A stretch of DNA of 48,631 bases from DATGXB01 sp035298905 (GTDB lineage: Bacteria > Cyanobacteriota > Cyanobacteriia > Cyanobacteriales > Nostocaceae). The notes under the pieces were generated by a model, which was not told where the DNA came from, searched no databases, and saw nothing but the letters and a program-made list of their open reading frames with translations. The stretch lies in assembly GCA_035298905.1 (NCBI GenBank), contig DATGXQ010000338.1, forward strand, positions 1 through 48,631, in the 5' to 3' direction. The position numbers and the translations under genes are program-made. Each line of letters opens with the position of its first letter. Position 1 is the first letter of the stretch. Shown here in pieces: positions 44,275 to 48,631 of this stretch.

Positions 44275-44599
44275 AAATGGTACTTTGCCCTTCCTTTGCC
44301 CTTGCAAACCGTATAGTTATAGTTCCACTTTCGGGATAACAAGTGTAATAATGCTTTAAGAAATGTCATAATTTTTGCCTCTTAAAATTTGTTACAGAGG
44401 TCTTCTTTCAAAATTAAAATAAAACTGCAAACAAAATCAACGTATATTTACAAGCAATAGTAAAAAGTAACAAGTTAAAGTAATAAATCTATCTTCTGAT
44501 AGATGCCATAAATAGAGACATAATAGCAGAACAAGTCAATTACCCCTTAAGGTTGGTGTTCGCTACACTAGCTAAAATGGCCACTGGTGGAAGAAGATA
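44275..44599. other. AT-rich spacer before sfsA
   Basis: Between the divergent cyclase and sfsA genes there is only AT-rich sequence. No repeat or gene was recognised. It should hold both promoters. Confidence 0.5.
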
Positions 44600-45325
44600 A
44601 TGAATGATTGGTTATATTGTTACCCTACTTTGTATCCGGGAATTTTACTCAAACGTTATAAACGCTTTTTTGCGGATATTCAGTTAACCTCTGGTGAAGT
44701 AATAACAGCCCATTGTCCCAATACAGGGCCAATGACGGGAGTTTCTACCATTGGGAGTAAAGTGCAAGTTTCTCAAAGCGATAATCCCAACCGTAAATTA
44801 GCTTACACCTTAGAACTGATTGAGGTATACGATAACCAGCCGACTTGGGTAGGTGTGAATACAGCCTTACCAAATCGGGTAGTAAAACTGGCTTTAGAAA
44901 AACATCTTTTTCCAGAGCTTGGTACGTATAAACAAGTCAAGGGAGAAGTAGTTTATGGTCAAGAACAAAAAAGCCGAGTTGATTTTTATTTAACAGCAGA
45001 TGATGGATCACGCCCAATATACTTAGAAGTTAAAAACACAACTTGGGCGCTGGGTAATTTGGCTTTGTTTCCTGATACTGAGACAACCAGAGGACAAAAA
45101 CACCTGCGGGAACTGATGTCAATTATACCCCAAAGTCGAGCAGTGATGCTATATTTTATCAATCGTGGTGATTGTGTAGAATTTGCCCCAGGAGACAGCA
45201 CAGATCCAGTTTACGGCAAATTGTTGCGAGAAGCGATCGCCCTTGGTTTAGAAGTCCTCCCCTGTCGTTTTGAAGTTTCTCCTATCGGTATCCGTTACTT
45301 AGGTTTAGCTGAGTTGAAGATATAA
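44600..45325 (+). CDS. sfsA: SfsA family protein
   Basis: This 241-residue protein matches SfsA ('sugar fermentation stimulation'), with the segments ITAHCPNTGPMTGV, WVGVNTALPNRVV, DFYLTADDG and YLEVKNTTW. SfsA proteins carry a PD-(D/E)XK-like fold; E. coli SfsA was described as DNA-binding, but the true role is uncertain. Length fits the family and all blocks are present. The ATG at 44600 has a purine-rich ribosome region (GGTGGAAGAAG) just upstream. It is a lone gene. Confidence 0.93.
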   Translation: MNDWLYCYPTLYPGILLKRYKRFFADIQLTSGEVITAHCPNTGPMTGVSTIGSKVQVSQSDNPNRKLAYTLELIEVYDNQPTWVGVNTALPNRVVKLALEKHLFPELGTYKQVKGEVVYGQEQKSRVDFYLTADDGSRPIYLEVKNTTWALGNLALFPDTETTRGQKHLRELMSIIPQSRAVMLYFINRGDCVEFAPGDSTDPVYGKLLREAIALGLEVLPCRFEVSPIGIRYLGLAELKI

Positions 45326-45363
45326 TTACTTGATATTTGCTTGAGGGTATGGAGTCTTAAAAT

Positions 45364-45410
45364 TAAACGCAGAGGAACGCAAAGGTAAGCGCAGAGGTAC
45401 GCGGAGGGTG
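45364..45410. repeat. ACGCAGAGG-type short repeat
   Basis: Three related units (ACGCAGAGGA, GCGCAGAGGT, ACGCGGAGGG) lie between sfsA and the AAA ATPase gene. They resemble dispersed cyanobacterial spacer repeats. Confidence 0.5.
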
Positions 45411-45515
45411 ATTTTTTTGTGTTGGAGTTTTTGGAATTTGAGGAAAGAGAGGTTTATTGTGATTTTGAGTTGAGTTAACAACTATATAATATATGTCTAG
45501 ATATAGGAGGAGAAA

Positions 45516-46700
45516 ATGGAAGGTAAAAGATTTATTCACAAAATTAAATTGCAAAATTTTCTCTCTTATGGAAGCGAAGGTGAGGAAATAGAATTACAGC
45601 CGCTAAATGTGTTAATTGGTGCTAATGCTTCTGGTAAATCTAATTTAATAGAAGCTTTTGAAATTTTACGCGCGACATCCACGGATTTACCTTCAATATT
45701 TCGTCGCTTAGGTGGAGTTAGTGAGATTCTTTGGAAAGGTAATAGAATATCTGAAGAAGTCAGGATTCAAGCTACTATTTATTACGATTCCGAAAATATA
45801 GATTATGTAATAGATTTTAGCGAACGGAATCAACGATTTTTAATGAATTTTGAAACAATCTGTCATCAAGAATTATTACCTGAAGTAATCTATCTTTATA
45901 ATATTAATTCGGGAAAAAGATATTCTAATTTTAGGAAAAAAGAAGAATCTGGAGAGAAAAAAATATACAGAGAAGATTGGGATGATGACCTCCTAAAACC
46001 AAATCAGTCTATATTATCACAAATACCAGATAGACGGAAATATCCAGAAATAGCATATCTTAGTGATAATTTTAAAAACATTGGCATATATAGAGATTTA
46101 CCTATCGGTCGTTATTGTGAACCACGTAAACCTCAGCAAACCGATTTACCAGAATATCCTTTACTAGAAAATGGCAGTAATTTAGGTTTAGTGCTAAATG
46201 ATTTAAAATACAGAATAGGTAATAAAAAAATCATTGAGAAACTGAAAAAATTTTACGATGCAGCCGAAGAAATAGATGTCAGAGTATATGGTGGAACAGT
46301 ACAGATATTTATTCGGGAAGAGGGTTTGAGTCAACCTATTCCGGCTACTCGTTTATCTGATGGAACTTTGCGCTATTTATTTTTAATGGCTTTACTGCTT
46401 GACCCCACACCACCACCGTTAATTTGTCTGGAAGAACCAGAAATTGGTTTACATCCAGATATTCTCCCCACTATAGCAGAAATGTTAATCGAAGCATCAA
46501 AAAGAACTCAATTAATCGTCACAACTCACTCTGATGCTTTAATTTCCTCACTACCCATTGAATCAATTTTAGTATGTGAAAAAGACCATAAAGGTACTCA
46601 CCTTCGTCGGCTTGAACATGAAAAATTAAAAGATTGGTTAGAAAATTATACTATTGGTGATTTATGGCGGATGGGTGAAATTGGGGGTAACAGATGGTAG
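45516..46700 (+). CDS. AAA_21/ABC-type ATPase of an ATPase-TOPRIM pair
   Basis: This 394-residue ATPase has an SMC/RecF-like N-terminus (KIKLQNFLSYG), Walker A GANASGKS at 35-42, ABC signature LSDGT (280-284), Walker B LICLEEPE (302-309) and H-loop TTHSD (His338). It belongs to the AAA_21/OLD-like group. A strong ribosome site GGAGGAG sits just upstream. Its stop overlaps the start of a DUF4276 (TOPRIM-like) gene by seven bases. Coupled ATPase-TOPRIM pairs (OLD, Gabija, PARIS, AbiL-like) are often anti-phage systems, in which the ATPase senses and the TOPRIM nuclease acts. Here defence is inferred from this pairing. Confidence 0.85.
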   Translation: MEGKRFIHKIKLQNFLSYGSEGEEIELQPLNVLIGANASGKSNLIEAFEILRATSTDLPSIFRRLGGVSEILWKGNRISEEVRIQATIYYDSENIDYVIDFSERNQRFLMNFETICHQELLPEVIYLYNINSGKRYSNFRKKEESGEKKIYREDWDDDLLKPNQSILSQIPDRRKYPEIAYLSDNFKNIGIYRDLPIGRYCEPRKPQQTDLPEYPLLENGSNLGLVLNDLKYRIGNKKIIEKLKKFYDAAEEIDVRVYGGTVQIFIREEGLSQPIPATRLSDGTLRYLFLMALLLDPTPPPLICLEEPEIGLHPDILPTIAEMLIEASKRTQLIVTTHSDALISSLPIESILVCEKDHKGTHLRRLEHEKLKDWLENYTIGDLWRMGEIGGNRW

Positions 46701-47320
46701 AAAAAATTCACCTTTATATTGAGGGTGGTGGAGATGGTAAAAATACAAAGGATTTAATTAAACAAGGATTTAGCCAGTTTTTTCAACCACTTGTAGATAT
46801 AGCAAAAAGTAAAAGTATTCGTTGGGATATTACAATCTGTGGTTCTCGTAATAATGCTTTTCGGGGGTTTAAAAATGCTTTGAAATATTATCCTGAAGTT
46901 TTTAATGTATTGCTAGTTGATGCAGAAGCACCTGTAAAAATAACTTCTCCTTGGGAACATTTAAAATCTAGGGATGAGTGGGATAAACCTTCAGGAGTTG
47001 ATGATGACCATTGTCATTTAATGGTTCAAACAATGGATGCTTGGTTTATGGCTGACATTGAAGCTTTGAAAAAATTTTATGGTCAAGGTTTTCGAGAAAA
47101 GGCTATTCCCAAAAATTCCAATGTTGAAACTATTGATAAGGATAGGTTATTTGATAGCCTGAAAAAAGCTACTTGTGAAACTTCTAAAGGTGAGTATCAC
47201 AAAATACGACATGCTTCCCAACTGTTAAAAATGTTGGATGTGGCTAAAGTGCGTCAGGCTTCACCATCATGCGATCGCCTCTTCACCACTCTAACTGATA
47301 AAATGACTAATAATGAGTAA
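46694..47320 (+). CDS. DUF4276 TOPRIM-like protein
   Basis: This 208-residue protein pairs with the upstream ATPase. It has a TOPRIM-like pattern with HLYIEGGGD (Glu10) and VLLVDAEAP (Asp76, Glu78), plus the DUF4276 block HLMVQTMDAWFMAD. This suggests a metal-dependent nuclease or regulator. Its 3' tail (SCDRLFTTLTDKM) is partly duplicated downstream at 47335-47391. The overlap with the ATPase gene implies translational coupling. AbiLii-like function is possible, but I cannot confirm the family by search. Confidence 0.8.
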   Translation: MVEKIHLYIEGGGDGKNTKDLIKQGFSQFFQPLVDIAKSKSIRWDITICGSRNNAFRGFKNALKYYPEVFNVLLVDAEAPVKITSPWEHLKSRDEWDKPSGVDDDHCHLMVQTMDAWFMADIEALKKFYGQGFREKAIPKNSNVETIDKDRLFDSLKKATCETSKGEYHKIRHASQLLKMLDVAKVRQASPSCDRLFTTLTDKMTNNE

Positions 47321-47334
47321 AATAACCAAATAGA

Positions 47335-47391
47335 TCATGTTACTTTCATCGCCTCTTCACCACTTTAACAAACAAGATGAAAAAAAATTAA
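47335..47391 (+). pseudogene. Remnant of a duplicated DUF4276 3' end
   Basis: The bases read in frame SCYFHRLFTTLTNKMKKN and a TAA stop, closely matching the DUF4276 tail SCDRLFTTLTDKM. The DNA core ATCGCCTCTTCACCACT(C/T)TAAC is 21 of 22 identical to 47274-47295, 74 bases upstream. There is no start of its own, so it is a tail fragment left by duplication or by recombination with a related gene. Confidence 0.7.
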
Positions 47392-47466
47392 ACGATCGCC
47401 CCCATTTTCTCACGTCGCGCTATCATCGGATATTGTGGCTTTTCGTGCAACACGCATCTATCCCCT

Positions 47467-48631
47467 ATGTCTACACCCCAGCCATCAGAACCCAATACTC
47501 CCCCCACACCGTTGACTGATACGCGACAGGTGGAAGACCGCAGCAAGCTGAGTAAGATGTATCAGCATTATGTGGAAATGAAGGATAAATACCCTCACTC
47601 TCTGCTGCTGTATCGAGTAGGCGATTTTTTTGAAACTTTCTTTCAAGATGCGGTAACGGTTTCTAGAGAATTAGAGTTAGTTTTAACTAGCAAACATGGG
47701 GGTGAGGTGGGTCGTGTGGCTATGACAGGTGTTCCTCATCACGCTTGGGAACGCTATACCACCATGTTAGTAGAAAAAGGTTACGCTGTGGTTATTTGCG
47801 ACCAAGTTGAAGACTCTTCAGAGGCTGTGGGGTTAGTGCGTCGGGAAGTAACGCGCATTCTCACACCGGGGACGCTTTTAGAAGAGGGAATGTTAAAATC
47901 TAGTCGCAATAATTACTTAGCGGCTGTGGTAATTGCGGGGAATCATTGGGGTTTAGCCTGTGCTGATATTTCTACAGGGGAATTTATTACAACTCAAGAT
48001 AGTGATTTAGAACACCTGACCCAAGAGTTGATGCGGTTACAACCTGCGGAGGTGCTGTTTCCCACTAATGCACCAGATTTAGGTAGTTTACTCCGTCCGG
48101 GAGAAACTTCACCATCTCTACCTCCGTGTTTACCGCCATCGTTTTGTTATAGTTTAAGGTCGCTAACTCCGTTTTCTCAAGGAGAGGCTAGGAGTAGATT
48201 ATTGCAGAGATTCAAAGTGCGATCGCTGGAAGGGTTAGGATGTGAACACTTAACCCTGGCTGTGCGTGCGGCTGGTGGTTTATTGGAATATTTAGAAGAA
48301 ACCCAAAAGGAAAATCAAGTTCCTCTGCAAACTTTACGCACCTATACTTTAACTGATTATTTAATTGTTGATCATCAAACCCGCCGCAATTTAGAAATTA
48401 CTCAAACTGTCCGCGATGGAACTTTTGTCGGTTCTCTCCAATGGGCTTTAGATAAAACTAGCACTTCTATGGGAAGTCGGGCTTTAAGGCGCTGGTTGTT
48501 ACAGCCATTGCTCGATTTAAAAGGTATTAAAGCTAGACAAGATTCCATTCAAGAATTAACCGAAAATACGCCTTTAAGACAAGATTTAAGGCAGTTACTC
48601 AAGCAAATTTACGATTTAGAAAGATTAACTG
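47467..48631 (+). CDS. mutS: DNA mismatch repair protein MutS (5' part)
   Basis: The frame opens at ATG 47467 and runs to the end of the window, giving 388 residues without the C-terminal ATPase part. The MutS N-terminal mismatch-binding domain is clear: YVEMKDKYPHSLLLYRVGDFFETFFQDA contains the conserved Phe-x-Glu equivalent (GDFFETF), and MTGVPHHAWERYTTMLV with DQVED follows. Connector and lever domain segments follow (DGTFVGSLQWALDKTSTSMGSRALRRWLLQPL). MutS finds mispairs and recruits MutL. About the first 30 residues are Pro/Ser/Thr-rich and extend beyond the usual start; the ATG chosen is the first in frame. Confidence 0.93.
   Translation, partial: MSTPQPSEPNTPPTPLTDTRQVEDRSKLSKMYQHYVEMKDKYPHSLLLYRVGDFFETFFQDAVTVSRELELVLTSKHGGEVGRVAMTGVPHHAWERYTTMLVEKGYAVVICDQVEDSSEAVGLVRREVTRILTPGTLLEEGMLKSSRNNYLAAVVIAGNHWGLACADISTGEFITTQDSDLEHLTQELMRLQPAEVLFPTNAPDLGSLLRPGETSPSLPPCLPPSFCYSLRSLTPFSQGEARSRLLQRFKVRSLEGLGCEHLTLAVRAAGGLLEYLEETQKENQVPLQTLRTYTLTDYLIVDHQTRRNLEITQTVRDGTFVGSLQWALDKTSTSMGSRALRRWLLQPLLDLKGIKARQDSIQELTENTPLRQDLRQLLKQIYDLERLT

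Noticed and set aside
1..48631. Prophage or integrated plasmid
   Set aside because: No integrase, terminase, capsid, tail or replication gene was recognised.
1..48631. tRNA or rRNA genes
   Set aside because: No cloverleaf or rRNA-like sequence was noticed on reading; a tRNAscan-SE run would settle this.

Overview
The window reads as chromosomal DNA of a filamentous, probably heterocyst-forming cyanobacterium (Nostocales: Nostoc/Anabaena/Calothrix group). The evidence is the frequent HIP1 octamer GCGATCGC, AT-rich spacers with tandem short repeats (GTTCCCT, GGGAGATR, AATTTTT), a cyanobacteriochrome-type sensor kinase, a DUF3288 gene, AAA_35/WD40 proteins and sequences resembling Nostoc repeats. 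No rRNA, tRNA, CRISPR array, transposase or phage structural gene was seen.

Layout. 0-6.3 kb: a diguanylate cyclase with a degenerate receiver; a minus-strand operon of a TerB-dynamin GTPase and an M41-like membrane metallopeptidase; a divergent hydrophobic/coiled-coil protein. 6.3-9.2 kb: a Spy/CpxP-like periplasmic protein divergent from a CopRS-like two-component pair. 9.5-12.8 kb: a large sensor kinase with four GAF domains, three of red/green cyanobacteriochrome type and a fourth carrying only a DXCF cysteine. 13.3-25.3 kb: an accessory region with an HTH-AAA_35 NTPase, two convergent secreted-protein genes (one broken by an in-frame TAG) that share upstream 9-bp repeat arrays, an AAA_35 protein with 14 WD40 repeats, an Rpn/DUF4351-type protein, a small ribbon-helix-helix protein, a small membrane protein and an HTH-NACHT-HEAT NTPase.

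25.4-36.7 kb is mostly housekeeping: a carotenoid isomerase/desaturase-family flavoprotein, an Mla/TGD-type ATPase and MCE protein, DUF3288, a ClpC paralogue, a small two-gene operon ending in a retropepsin-like protease, a NERD protein, an AI-2E-type permease and a YedYZ-like molybdoenzyme/cytochrome b pair. 37.2-42.6 kb: a one-module NRPS-like A-T-TE enzyme, a TPR protein and an isoleucine-dioxygenase-family 2OG-Fe oxygenase, possibly a small metabolite locus. 43.1-45.3 kb: a GAF-GGDEF diguanylate cyclase and sfsA. 45.5-47.4 kb: a two-gene AAA ATPase/DUF4276 (TOPRIM-like) operon resembling anti-phage ATPase-TOPRIM systems, with a duplicated 3' tail. mutS begins at 47467 and runs off the end.

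The most novel-looking items are the four-GAF kinase with its DXCF-only fourth domain, the repeat-flanked secreted-protein pair between two AAA_35 NTPases, the TerB-dynamin/M41-like operon and the ATPase-TOPRIM pair. All functions are inferred from sequence motifs; no database search was run.
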